This document shows positions 25,496 through 38,439 of a DNA stretch of 64,000 bases, piece after piece. Within the stretch, counting starts at the first letter, position 1; the number at the start of each line of letters is the position of its first letter. The DNA lies in the NCBI RefSeq assembly GCF_963678635.1, contig NW_026970632.1:1-64000 (forward strand), given 5' to 3'. This DNA comes from Symsagittifera roscoffensis (lineage: Eukaryota; Xenacoelomorpha; Acoela; Convolutidae). The notes beneath the pieces were generated by a model. It had not been told where the DNA came from, searched no databases, and saw nothing but the letters and a program-made list of their open reading frames with translations. A program made the position numbers and the translations under genes.

Positions 25496-26575
25496 CATTA
25501 CGAGGCCAAAGTGTGCACTGGATAGGTAGACTGTTTTGTGTCTGTATTTTCCTGTAACCCTAATTTTCTCAAGATGACAGAAAAACCGTTGTGAAGTATA
25601 CCAGCTTTCCAACAACACTTCGATAAAAAAATTATTTTGGTCAACCATGAGAATTGAAAAAAACTATATATTTACATTGATTCAGTTGATCTTTTTTTGG
25701 TGAAGTGTTTTTGAAATAACAAATTTTTGAACAGGAACTTCATACAATTTTTTTAAATAAAATGAGACTGTTTCCTGCTTCTGTTGATTTTAGTAGTTTT
25801 TCCACATTGTGGATAAGAACAATTTGACAAATGCTTGACTTGGCAAAAACGTTTGACACAATAGAACGCTAGTTTTTGTAAACAAATGAGAATTAATTGG
25901 TTTTAGAGGAGTCATACAGTACTAATTGAAAAGCTATTTAAGCAAGCGAAGACAATTTGTGTTTACAAATTTTGATTTCTCGATAATTTGTATTCATTCA
26001 TTGAATGTGTGCGACAAATGACATCTCGTGTTTTTCATTATCAATCACGTTTTGGCTAATGGTTTGCTACAAGTTTCAATTTTTTGTCAAAGCCACGAGA
26101 AAGTGTCAGATAAAATGTCGTTTTGCGTGATTTTGATGAAGCCCTCGCAAAATCGCCTGGTTCAAATTAACGGCCTCATAGTGATCAAAGTGTATAATGT
26201 TTTCGTTTAAGAAATCGTTGTTTTGATAAACTGTACCGAAAAAAAAATTAAGTCCATCAATATAAATATATAGTGATTTTGAAACTACCTCTGAAGCTTT
26301 TTAACAAAGTTTTTTTTTAGTGAGCCCGAGGTGGAACTGATTTTTCGGGAAATTTAGCTTACTATCCCCCAAAAGTTTCTGAGTTAAACGCTTTATCAAA
26401 AAAATCAGGTAAAAACCTTGTGACTTGGGAGCAATTTTGAACAGTACAGTGTTTTAGCTATTTGTTTGTGGAACCCAAAACCGCAAAGAAGATCAAAGAA
26501 AATTCGCAGTGATCTGATTTTGGCCTGTTGCGGAATTTGCTTACAATTCACAAAAAGTAGAGCTTGGCCAAGTAA
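25496..26575. mobile_element. CATTACGAGG terminal-inverted-repeat element, interrupted
   Basis: The left end (25,496-25,556) reads CATTACGAGGCCAAA. The right part (about 26,427-26,575) matches the right half of the complete element at 8,623-9,296 and ends ttggccaagtaata, a mutated version of the inverted end. The middle is replaced by flank-block copy B. The paralogous locus at about 44,632 is uninterrupted, which supports this being an insertion. Confidence 0.65.
25556..26425. repeat. Flank-block repeat, copy B, inside a transposon
   Basis: A shorter copy of 24,015-25,165. It lies between the left and right parts of the element at 25,496-26,575. Confidence 0.75.
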
Positions 26576-26938
26576 TATTTGTTCCAGATAATTTGCGCAA
26601 TTACACTCGATAAGTGATGATTTTGGACTGCGATTTCTCCTCAATCGAATTTGTTAAGTTCTGCCTTGGTTGGGCGATTCCTTGAAGGGCTTTACGTACA
26701 GAGAGTTTAATGCACTTGAAAAAGTAAATTTAATCATAAAAAAAATCAATTTTAAATTCAAATAACTTTCGTTGCTTCGAAGATATAAAATTTATTATGA
26801 AACCTTTATTATCTTTAAATGATCATCAAGTCACACTGAAATTTTCAGTCATATTTCGATTTTAATCAATCAGTAAAGTGTTTATCATCACTGCTTCTTA
26901 ACTCTCTGAATTCCAATACTGTTTGAATCGGTCCCTGT

Positions 26939-28271
<1,333 letters not shown>

Positions 28272-28760
28272 CTGGAAACAAATTGGAACTTTGTTCGGAT
28301 TTTTACGAGCTAATCAGACTAGAGTTGTCAGTTGATATGACCCTGGTATGTAATGTATAACTCTTGTTGACGTCTATACCAGAAAAGTGCGTATCATTCA
28401 TTTTCTTATACTGGTTCTGTAAGAAAACGCTTAGTGACGATTATCATAGAAAAAAATTGTATATGATACGGGTTATTTTTCGAAAACTATCTTAATTTGG
28501 TTTAAAATCAAACAGTACCATTTTGTGGCAATTTTTGTCACATGAGAGCTTTTATAAAATCTAATGTTTTTTTTTAATTCTTTTTTTTGAATGAAAAAAA
28601 TGCTTTTCATACAATTTCATTTAGGAAATTTTTATGATATCTGTTTTTCGATGGAAAAATTACAAATTTGAGTTTAATTTTTTTTCTCTTTTTTTTTAAT
28701 TGCACACTTTCTTCTGTGTTCAAATAAACATTTTATGGGGAAAAAATTTGCTCGCAAACT

Positions 28761-28960
28761 NNNNNNNNNNNNNNNNNNNNNNNNNNNNNNNNNNNNNNNN
28801 NNNNNNNNNNNNNNNNNNNNNNNNNNNNNNNNNNNNNNNNNNNNNNNNNNNNNNNNNNNNNNNNNNNNNNNNNNNNNNNNNNNNNNNNNNNNNNNNNNNN
28901 NNNNNNNNNNNNNNNNNNNNNNNNNNNNNNNNNNNNNNNNNNNNNNNNNNNNNNNNNNNN
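28761..28960. other. Assembly gap (200 N)
   Basis: Exactly 200 undetermined bases, probably a placeholder length. It lies just upstream of duplicate exon 5', where missing exons of that copy would be expected. Confidence 1.
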
Positions 28961-29757
28961 AATCACAAAAAAAACATTTTTCATAAAAAGTTCACGGTAA
29001 TTTTGTTGAAAAAATTAATGAAGAAAAAAATTTTACTTCTGACGAGTGGACTTGTGCAAATCACATTAGGATAACCAAAGGTTTTTTCCCTTTAAAGTGT
29101 AAACTTCCCTGAAAGATGTCAAAGGAAGACGAAGAGCTCAATTTGAAACATTGGAGTTATTTGAAAAGAATACGTTCCTGCCAAACCTCTTGCTGTTCAG
29201 ATCAATATTTCAGCTTTAACAAGTTCAGTTAAGAACTTTGCGTGCATACAATTGTGATGTTACCCCATTGAATGAAAATCAAACCTAATACTTTAGAGTG
29301 AGTTGCCATCATTTGTTTCCTTGAAAGCTGATCCTTCTTCTGCAGTGTCAACATGGCTTGATGAACCAGGTTGCTCATCTCGAACGCGCACCCATGTAGC
29401 AACAGTCAAAAACCACATGGAAAACGTGACCCGTTCTCAATGTCTAGCGCCAAGGAAAAGCAAAAGTTAGAAACATTGGGAAGAGTGCAAGATTTTTCGG
29501 ATCTTGTTTAACGTTGAAGCCGAGATGAGATTAATTGATTTTCAATTTTTGACTTTGTATATATAAACATTTAAATTTGAAACTGCAATAAATTTCTTTA
29601 TCTTTCATTTAGTTTTACAGCTTCTTGAAAGTTCTCTGCCTCTTAATGCCTGACTCATCGTTTTGCTAGGAAAAAGAGAGCGTAATGAAACAGTTTGGGA
29701 GCGATTTCTAGTTGTTAATTGAATTGCAAAAAAAAATTAAAACTTCCAAAACTCAGA
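28961..29757. other. Unassigned sequence right of the gap
   Basis: No gene recognised. A stretch at about 29,150-29,470 is somewhat less AT-rich and has open frames in shifting phases (for example ADPSSAVSTWLDEPG), so it could be a decayed part of the neighbouring polymerase-bearing element. Confidence 0.3.
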
Positions 29758-31347
29758 AAAAAAACCGAAAAATTATCTTGTGTATTTGAGGTTCTAAAGT
29801 CTTTGAACTTCTGTACAAAAAAAATAAACAAGTTGAGAGAAGCAATTTGATATGTGGCACGACTGTGTTCAGACCGCTCAATGAAGAGATACAGAGTTAA
29901 AGTAAAAACAACAAACCTAAAGTGAAAGTAGAACAACAAATTTTGTTAAGGTAAGGTAACTTTGATGACATTTCCTAAATTATTTATTCCAGTCACACAG
30001 TTTCTTTAAACCCAAATATTTTAAAGCCCTTCATTATAATCAGTAACTAAATTAGTGAATATTGAAGCTTCATAAAAAAACTAAAAGCTGCATCAATTAA
30101 TTGACCTAAAAAAACTATCTGTAAAACTTTAAGTCTTTTGAAACTTTCAAACAAAAATCCACGAACAAACAAAGTACTAGCTTGTTAAGACACAACATGA
30201 AAGATCACAACATAAAAAGGAAGAAGGAAAAGATCAAGTAGTCCTTGATTACCTCAGCTTTATTGACTCATACTTTAAGGTATCAAGGTTGATTTTCTAC
30301 CATTGCAAAAATTGTCGATTTTAAATGAGTGTTTTGCAAATGAGACGGAGGAGCAACGATGTCTGGTACGACAAAGAGGTTTCTACCCTTATTCTTACAT
30401 GGCTAACAGAAAAAGAACTGCAGAAAAAGAATTGCCTTCCCTTTGCATCATTGGTCCGTTGTTTTGAATGGAGGAAAAATTGCAGTTTCAAAGTTGGATC
30501 TCGAAGAGGCAAGAAAAGTCTAGAGAGTTCAAATGTCGGAACTTGGAGGATAATCACAAATAATATCTTAAGTAAGATACACTCCTTCTTGCTGGCATCT
30601 TTGAAGAGTTCCGTCAAATAGTCACAAGTTTTATGGCCTGGACTCTGCGCAGCGTTTTAGTGCTTCGAACTTAGATGGAGACGCTTTCAAACGGATCCGC
30701 AAAGACTCGAATGTTCAGCTCATATCTTTATTTTGAAAGTTGATCTCAAGAACCCAGAAGAACTATATGACAGTCACCAAGAATACCCTTTAGCCCCTAC
30801 CAAAGAAACAGTGACCCATAAATGTTTGAGTCCCTAGAAGAAAAATTTACTCGGTCAGATGATAAGTCAAGAAATTGCAAGAGGTTCAATTGGTAAGACC
30901 AAGAAAATACTGCAGACGTTGAGTGACAATTCTAACCAAACAATTCTGTACAAACTTTTACAAATGTATGTGAAGATGGGATTAAAACTTAAAAAAGTGC
31001 ACTGTGTGGTGAAATTTGAACAAGAAGCATGGTTAGAACAAGATATCACTCTGAATGCGACTAAAAGCCAACAAGCTAGAAACAAATTTGAGAAGGATTT
31101 GTACAAAACTTTTAAAAAATTGTGTTTATGGGAAAAAATGCGATTCAAATCGCAATCGGATGCTCTTTCGCATAGTCAGACATTATCAGGCCGCCTTGCG
31201 AAAAATAAGTACATCCGAGTTCAATTCCTACAAAACTTTTGGGGAAAACTTGGCAGCGTTTCCTTCGAATCCAAAAAATAATTATTGCGATGTGCCGACA
31301 ATAATGGGAGCTAGTGGTCTTGAATTAACAAAGTGTCCCATGTATAA
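29758..31347 (+). repeat. Tandem duplication, unit 1 (about 1,590 bases)
   Basis: Nearly identical to 31,348-32,937 with only scattered substitutions, joined head to tail. It contains part of the polymerase pseudogene. The low divergence indicates a recent event, or an assembly artefact. Confidence 0.9.
30727..31340 (+). pseudogene. Polymerase fragment, first tandem copy
   Basis: One frame runs from 30,727 to 31,281 broken only by TAG at 30,835-30,837. Its homology moves to the next frame near 31,110 and ends at the unit junction (ELTKCPMYK). Confidence 0.75.
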
Positions 31348-32937
31348 AAAAAACCGAAAAATTATCTTGTGTATTTGAGGTTCTAAAGTCTTTGAACTTC
31401 TGTACAAAAAAAATAAACAAGTTGAGAGAAGCAATTTGATATGTGGCACGACTGTGTTCAGACCGCCCAATGAAGAGATACAGAGTTAAAGTAAAAACAA
31501 CAAACCTAAAGTGAAAGTAGAACAACAACTTTTGTTAAGATAAGGTAATTTTGATGACATTTCCTAAATTATTTATTCCAGTCACACATTTTCTTTAAAC
31601 CCAAATATTTTAAAGCCCTTCATTATAATCAGTAACTAAATTAGTGAATGTTGAAGCTTCATAAAAAAACTAAAAGCTGCATCAATTAATTGACCTAATA
31701 AAATCTATCTGTAAAATTTTAAGTCTTTTGAAACTTTCAAACAAAAATCCACGAACAAACAAAGTACTAGCTTGTTAAGACACAACATGAAAGATCACAA
31801 CATAAAAAGGAAGAAGGAAAAGATCAAGTAGTCCTTGATTACCTCAGATTTATTGACACATACTTTAAGGTATTAAGGTTGATTTTCTACCATTGCAAAA
31901 ATTGTCGATTTTAAATGAGTGTTTTGCAAATGAGACGGAGGAGCAACGATGTCTGGTACGACAAAGAGGTTTCTACCCTTATTCTTACATGGCTAACAGA
32001 AAAAGAACTGCAGAAAAAGAATTGCCTTCCCTTTGCATCATTGGTCCGTTGTTTTGAATGGAGGAAAAATTGCAGTTTCAAAGTTGGATCTCGAAGAGGC
32101 AAGAAAAGTCTAGAGAGTTCAAATGTCGAAACTTGGAGGATAATCACAACTTATATCTTAAGTAAGATACACTCCTTCTTGCTGGCATCTTTGAAGAGTT
32201 TCGTCAAATAGTCACAAGTTTTATGGCCTGGACTCTGCGCAGCGTTTTAGTGCTTCGAACTTAGATGGAGACGCTTTCAAACGGATCCGCAAAGACTCGA
32301 ATGTTCAGCTCATATCTTTATTTTGGAAGTTGATCTCAAGAACCCAGAAGAACTATATGACAGTCACCAAGAATACCCTTTAGCCCCTACCAAAGAAACA
32401 GTGACCCATAAATGTTTGAGTCCCTAGAAGAAAAATTTACTCGGTCAGATGATAAGTCAAGAAATTGCAAGAGGTTCAATTGGTAAGACCAAGAAAATAC
32501 TGCAGACGTTGAGTGACAATTCTAACCAAACAATTCTGTACAAACTTTTACAAATGTATGTGAAGATGGGATTAAAACTTAAAAAAGTGCACTGTGTGGT
32601 GAAATTTGAACAAGAAGCATGGTTAGAACAAGATATCACTCTGAATACGACTAAAAGCCAACAAGCTAGAAACAAATTTGAGAAGGATTTGTACAAAACT
32701 TTTAAAAAATTGTGTTTATGGGAAAAAATGCGATTCAAATCGCAATCGGATGCTCTTTCGCATAGTCAGACATTATCAGGCCGCCTTGCGAAAAATAAGT
32801 ACATCCGAGTTCAATTCCTACAAAACTTTTGGGGAAAACTTGGCAGCGTTTCCTTCGAATCCAAAAAATAATTATTGCGATGTGCCGACAATAATGGGAG
32901 CTAGTGGTCTTGAATTAACAAAATATCCCATGTATAA
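31348..32937 (+). repeat. Tandem duplication, unit 2 (about 1,590 bases)
   Basis: Second unit of the direct duplication. Only this unit continues into the downstream part of the polymerase, so it is the original 3' context. Confidence 0.9.
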
Positions 32938-33205
32938 ATTCATTTTGATAAAACGAAAACTAACTTTGAGTGTAAACTTCTCTATTCTGATACGGAGAGT
33001 CTTCTGTACGAAATCAAAATTGAAGTTTTATAATGCGAATTTTCCGAAAAAAGAAATGTTTTGAAAGAACTTGACCTGCCAAATTACCCATAAAACCACC
33101 CTCTATAAGATCCGAAAAACAAAGGGTTGTTTTAGTATTCAAGTACAAGATTCCAATGGACATATTCTGCGAATTTATATCCCTCAAACCCAAGCTTTTC
33201 TCCAT
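32317..33205 (+). pseudogene. Polymerase fragment, second tandem copy with motif C
   Basis: This is the same segment as 30,727-31,340, with the same TAG at 32,425-32,427. It continues through YSDTESLLYEI (32,983-33,015), a stretch ending ELDLPNYP, and the KPKLFSI block. Several TAA and TAG codons fall within the homologous frame. Confidence 0.75.
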
Positions 33206-33643
33206 TTTGTCTAGAAGTAATCATATTTATTTGCCTTCAAATTTATTTTTTTTTTCAATTTTCGGCAAAAAATTGTTTTTTTTTGAAAAAAATCATTGGA
33301 GCAGAATTTTTTTGTGAAAAAGAATTTTGCTTGGTCAGCGAAACTATTTTTTTTTCTTAACGGTTTTTTGTTTTTATGAAAAATTTTTGTCGGCGAAAAG
33401 TTTTTTGTGATGACTGAGTTTTAAGGTCACGCTTGACTTTCAGGTCACCTGGTGCATCTGGACTTCAAGGTAAAAAGATGTAGCAGCCACAAAAAAATCC
33501 GTTTTCTTCACCACACATAAGTGATCATCGTTAAATTGGTTAGTAATCATTCAACTACATATGTAGACTGCAGAAAACTGTCGGCGAAAAATGAATCAAA
33601 AGCTGCTCAGAGAACGCTGACTCATCAGCGATAATGAGACACC

Positions 33644-33922
33644 TTGACCTCTGGCTGGTTATTCAAAACTGAAAAAATTCGAATAGCATCCGAGTCAAAC
33701 GATCTTGAAACTGTGACTAAAATGAAAACATCGTTATCAGCTTTTGATGACAAACGCTACATCCTCGGTGATGGCTTGCAGACTCTTCCTTACAATCACA
33801 AAAACATTGTGGGTCAAAATGCGATTGTCATTGATGATAGCGATGACAACGTCGCCTCAGCAAATTCAGATCCAACACATGATGACGCTTTGGAAAACTG
33901 GATGCCTTTTTTTGAATGTTGA
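33644..33922 (+). pseudogene. Polymerase C-terminal block plus acidic tail
   Basis: The open frame of 92 codons carries VTKMKTSLSAFDDKRYIL followed by an aromatic-His segment. This is the C-terminal signature of Polinton-type polymerases and is in the right order after the fragments to its left. It is separated from them by about 430 bases of T-rich sequence. The tail (IDDSDDNVAS...) is acidic and not recognised. Confidence 0.65.
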
Positions 33923-36655
33923 CAGCCAGTGTCAAGGGATTGTGACGATTTCTTAGCTTAGGTGTCTGGATCTGGAACTCGCTAAGACTCAAAATGTTAG
34001 TTGGGACCATGCGAAAATTGATGATGATTACTCTAAGGATAGTTTTGCTTTTTAAACTACACCACTACATCGTTCGCTTCGACAACTGACAGATCAGCTC
34101 AAAAGAAGTTGCTAAACTCCAAGCCCCGGTCTGATGCAGGCAGCAAAAACCAACGACAGTGATATACATAGCGGGGATATCGACGATCTGGTGGCCAAAA
34201 CTTTCGACGAGGACGAGTCGTCTTTCTTCAAGGAAACGTTTTTTGATTATGAAATATTTGAAGAAGTAGAACCACGGTCAAAAAATTGACATATTCGCTT
34301 TGAAACAAAATTAATCACATTTTTCTTCTAAAGTTAATGAAATTCAGTCATTTAATAAGAGAAATGTGTGTACAAAAATTTTGACATACAGCTATTCCGT
34401 GTTTATTGCGTATTTAAGTGCGAGATTTTCTTCCAGTTTTGCAACCCAGTGAGTCGGGGACATATTCAGTTTCAATTACTCAAAAGTGTTTCCTGGTTTC
34501 TTGTAGACTTTTGTATCTTAGTGTACGTAAATTGAAGTTGAATCAAAGTTTTAAGAAATAATGAGCAAACGAGAAATATCACAGGAAAACCAATCAGTTG
34601 TTATTGGAAAAAAAATTCAGCAAATCCTTACCAACACCAATCATGCAATCAGAACGTTCAGTGGGAAAACTCAATACTTATCGAAACTTTACATGAGGAC
34701 TATTAGTTATGGATATTTACAAGATGGCCATTGATTGCCAGATAACACATGGTGAAAATTATGATCTATACTCAAAATTCATCCATGTACGATAAACCCC
34801 CCTTATAGGGCACTATATGCATACTACTTATCAACCCGAAGGGAAAACTGGAATGATTCAAGGTATTTTTTATAGTTTCTGATACGTTTTTAGGAGATTC
34901 ATCTGGATTAAAATCCTCTGACCCTCAGAAATTTAAATCTACTACCCAAAAAATGAACATTGTTTTTGCAAAACTGCTAGTGCTTGGCTACAAAAAAAGA
35001 ATTTAAATATCTGTAGTTTTTTCAAATCCAAAAAAGGTTAAGGTTTTTATCCAAAACTTTCTTTATCAGAAAGCATAATCGTTCTTTTTGCTTCGTCTTC
35101 GATTCGATTTGTTGATCGTAGTCCTTTTTTGGCTGCGGGAACTTCTTTAGATCAACTCTTCAAAGCGTGTTGATTAAACACGAATTGTTTTTGTTTTCGG
35201 TATGAATAAAAAGCATCTTTTGATAAAATTCCGATAAAACATAACCTCCATCTTTTGCAACTTTCTCAGCTTCAGGCGATGAAAGTACTCTGAAAACCAA
35301 GCTTTGTTGGATGAAGGTATCAATCCAGGAAATGCAAAAGTACCAAGGACAGGCTATGAAATAAACGAAATGATAAAACAAGTATTGTTTAGTGAAAACT
35401 TTAAAGCGAAGAAAGTTTTTATGAATTTTTACAATTGTTTGGACAATGTAATAATTCATAAAATTGTTTTCAGAGAATCAATGGCGAAGAAGCAATTTTT
35501 CCAATTGAAAATAGAAATTATTTCACTGAAACCATTCGTAATTAATTTGTTGGTGACCCAGTTTACTCTTAAGTCGTTTATGAAAAACGAGGAGATAGAC
35601 AAGAAATTATTTTGTGGGGCAAAAAAAAGATGATACATTTATGGAATCAGATAAGATGCGAATGCTCTATCAAAACATGCTATTGGAGGTAATAAACCGA
35701 AAGGAGCTCATAATGCCTTTAGAAACAATTCTGATAACAGACTCTTACAGATATTGCCTGCATTTCACCCAGAGTTTATTTCCTTTCTAAGCATCAATAC
35801 ACCAAAACTCGAGTGTTTTTTGTTTCGATTTTTTTTTCGTTGTATGATATGTAAAAATACTCCCAAAGCGTGTTTTCAACCCTGTCGTGTAGTGTGGCCT
35901 TTTTTCAAGTTGGAGCCATCATGATCACTTTTGTCTTGCCAATGAAGTATTTTAAGGCTTGAACCAAAAAGAAATTTCAAGCTGTTTTTTTTTGTGGTAA
36001 GTTTTTTATACTCCTATTTTACACTCCAAAGCTATCCACAATGAATCGCTACAACAACTATGCCAGTAAAGAGCGCAGCCCATGTTGTTCATTTTGTCCC
36101 ATGGTTTTTTTCAAGAAAACCTAAACTTTTTTTCCGTATATTTTCTTTTCTTTTCTAATGTTTTTGATGAAAAAGTTTTGATTTGTCTTTTAATTTCTAT
36201 AATTTTATTCATGGGCTGTTTTTTGAAAAATTTCATTTGAAAATGTTTTAAATAGGTTTCTTAGTTTCCATAATTTTTTTCATGGGTTGTTTTTTTTAGT
36301 GTACGCTGTCTTAAAAAAATTGGAATGTACGTTCGAAAATCAGTATATAAATTGAGATAGAAAGCTGTGCCGTCCGCAGATTATGACAAAAGCAGCGCTT
36401 TCAGATTCTATTTTCCGGAATTGCTGACAACATATGCAAAATATTTTCTTGCGCATGTCGATATTCACTCTCCAGATCATTTGAAGAAGTTTTGCGAGCA
36501 GTTACCAACAATTTTCTAGAACACGGCGATTGTTAATCGCTGCCATCTCAATCAAGAGTTAAAGCAATTTGCAGAGCATAATGAAACCATCTGTAAGGGT
36601 TGACGATGGATTTCAGCTAGTTAGTTTCTTTGAAAAAAACTACGTACAACTGACT
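33923..36655 (+). other. Decayed coding-like region right of the polymerase
   Basis: Short open stretches occur on the plus strand: 34,140-34,289 (acidic, VAKTFDEDESSFFKETF), 34,561-34,734 (57 codons, MSKREISQENQSVVIGKK), 35,304-35,633 (109 codons, MLDEGINPGNAKVPRTGYEI) and about 36,385-36,600 (FRFYFPELLTTYAKYF, with two stops). I recognise none. Position suggests they are remnants of other genes of the same large DNA transposon, but this is inference. Confidence 0.35.
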
Positions 36656-36656
36656 A

Positions 36657-36690
36657 TAATAAATCATAATAAATCATAATAAATCATAAT
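36657..36690 (+). repeat. 10-base tandem repeat (aaatcataat)
   Basis: Three perfect units in a row with partial units at the edges. Confidence 0.9.
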
Positions 36691-36699
36691 CATTTTCAG

Positions 36700-38230
36700 G
36701 TAGTCAACCAAGTAAAACTTTTCCAGAATTTTATTGTGTTTTTAAGCTGCCTGACTTGGAGACTCTGATGTCAACAAAATCGTTATTTTACAAACATCAA
36801 AAACTCGTTAGAAACAGTGCCTACCGGATAAAAATCAAAACTCGACAACACAGCAACATGTCAACACAGGTACAAGTCAACACAGCAACATCAATCAAGA
36901 AGATAAACTCATCGCGATTCAAATCCTACAGCATAACTAACAAAAAATAGCTCAAAAAAGTGTTCAAAGAAAACTCATCGCGATTAAAAATCTAAAGCAT
37001 AAGTAACAAAAAACTCTGAATAAAGTGTTCAAAGAAAAAACATCTCACGCTGAGAGCCAATAAAAGTTTTCAAAAAAGCAAAAAAAAAACCTTTGCTGGA
37101 AAGCAAAAATGATATTCTTCAAAGAAATGTATGACCATTAACGAGTAGAGTTTTTGAGAATACTGGTTCAGCAGATTTAACCACAGTAATTAGACCACCA
37201 ATGAGGGTATTAAATGTGACGCGAACAAAATTTTTTTCTGAGGGGTGCGAAAAAATATAGGAATGGAAAATATTTCCGGAACAAAGTGCTTAGTTTTTGG
37301 CACGTTCTTGTTCCAGAAACATCAAATGCCTAAAAGAAATTCACCTGGTTTCTTCCAAATTGAGTAGAACAGAGGAGAAAAAATACGCTTGAATTGTAAA
37401 ACTTATTACGCCTGTATTGTAAAAAAGGATTCACTCAAAATGACAACGAAAGTTTAAAACAGAGATTTTAGTATTTCTCTGGAAAAATCAAGATTGTATT
37501 ACAAAAAAAACTAAACGAGGTTAAAAATTGTGCCTATCGAATAATTGGCAGGCGAAAACAACATATGAACAAGTTTGAAATTCTACATTTTGATTCTAAT
37601 TCAAGCTTCATGTCATAGGTGATCACCTTTCTACAAAACCAATAATAATGTGAACTTTCTAAAAGGGTGAAATGATTTTAGCTTTCAACTAGACGTCATA
37701 TGCTTTTGGTTTTTTTCACTATAAAAAGAATAAATTTTTGGTGTGCGGTTTTTATTGTGTGAAAACAGTCTGATCTGAATTATGATTTTTTTTTCTTTTT
37801 TTTTCACTTTCAATCGAAGATTAATTGATAAAAAAACTTTTAAAAAAAATCCAAAAATAAATTAAAATAAAACTAATTAGTAGTCGTTCAGAAATTTGTT
37901 TTAGACGAACACAGTTAAAATGTGTTCGGAAAAAAAACTTTCAGAATTTTTTCCATTTTCTTGAAGAAGAACTTGCCTTTGTCCCACTCGACTACAGATG
38001 AAAACTTTGAAGTGTTACTTTTTGGTATATAAAAGGTTTGAAAAAACCATCTCGCCATAAAACTTTTTCACCTTTCTTTCAAACTTTTTCTCTTAAATAC
38101 AAAAATTTCTGCACGGTAACAATTTTCACAAGCAAGAAAAAAAATCCAACCAGAACAAAAACGCCCTTAAATATTCAAAAACAACCACTGGAAACTGAAT
38201 CCTATTGTTGTTCTGATTTTTCATGAGATT
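36700..38230. other. AT-rich stretch, nothing recognised
   Basis: The only open frames are short and low in complexity. A local repeat of ctcatcgcgattnaaatcnta at 36,908 and 36,976 is the only structure noticed. Confidence 0.5.
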
Positions 38231-38231
38231 C

Positions 38232-38430
38232 TCAAATTCTTGATAGTCTGACGACAAGCTTCATTCGTTTTGTTGCTTCGTTTAATGTTTGAGGGCAGTC
38301 TGAATTGTTGAATTCTTCTGCAAAACTTCGAGTAGCAGTTTCCCTGCAGACATCAGGGTTTGGATTTTGACAACTCTGTTCACCGGAAGGTTCATTCAAT
38401 ACGCAATGGAGATTAATTGTTTTTTTTTGA
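38232..38430 (-). other. Possible unrecognised Cys-rich coding exon
   Basis: The minus strand from about 38,419 reads open for roughly 60 codons without a Met start: HCVLNEPSGEQSCQNPNPD, then VCRETATRSFAEEFNNSDC, ending at a stop near 38,231. Four Cys, varied composition and lower AT content than the surroundings make it look coding. No family was recognised and no neighbouring exon was found. Confidence 0.25.
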
Positions 38431-38439
38431 GCTGAGCTA

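Larger units (their letters stand above)
30640..33922 (+). pseudogene. Polinton/Maverick-type family B DNA polymerase remnant
   Basis: Protein-primed family B polymerases of this kind replicate Polinton/Maverick elements and related viruses. Conserved pieces can be read in order: VDLKNPEELYDSHQEYPLAP (from 30,739), then, after an in-frame TAG, MGLKLKKVHCVVKFEQEAWL and ARNKFEKDLYK (to about 31,110). After a frameshift come LLKNCVYGKK and TFGENLAAF (to 31,335). The same pieces recur 1,590 bases later. The second copy continues to the catalytic motif C (32,983-33,000), FISLKPKLFSI (about 33,169-33,200) and a C-terminal block AFDDKRYILGDGLQTLPYNH (from 33,734). Motif C reads DTES, so its second catalytic Asp is Glu. 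Multiple stops and shifts show that it is dead. Confidence 0.75.

Noticed and set aside
28700..29074. Open frames running through the N gap
   Set aside because: They consist mostly of undetermined residues across the 200-N placeholder.
34561..34734. Short frame starting MSKREIS, considered as a Tc1/mariner transposase start
   Set aside because: Only the first few residues are suggestive; no helix-turn-helix or DDE motif follows before the stop.
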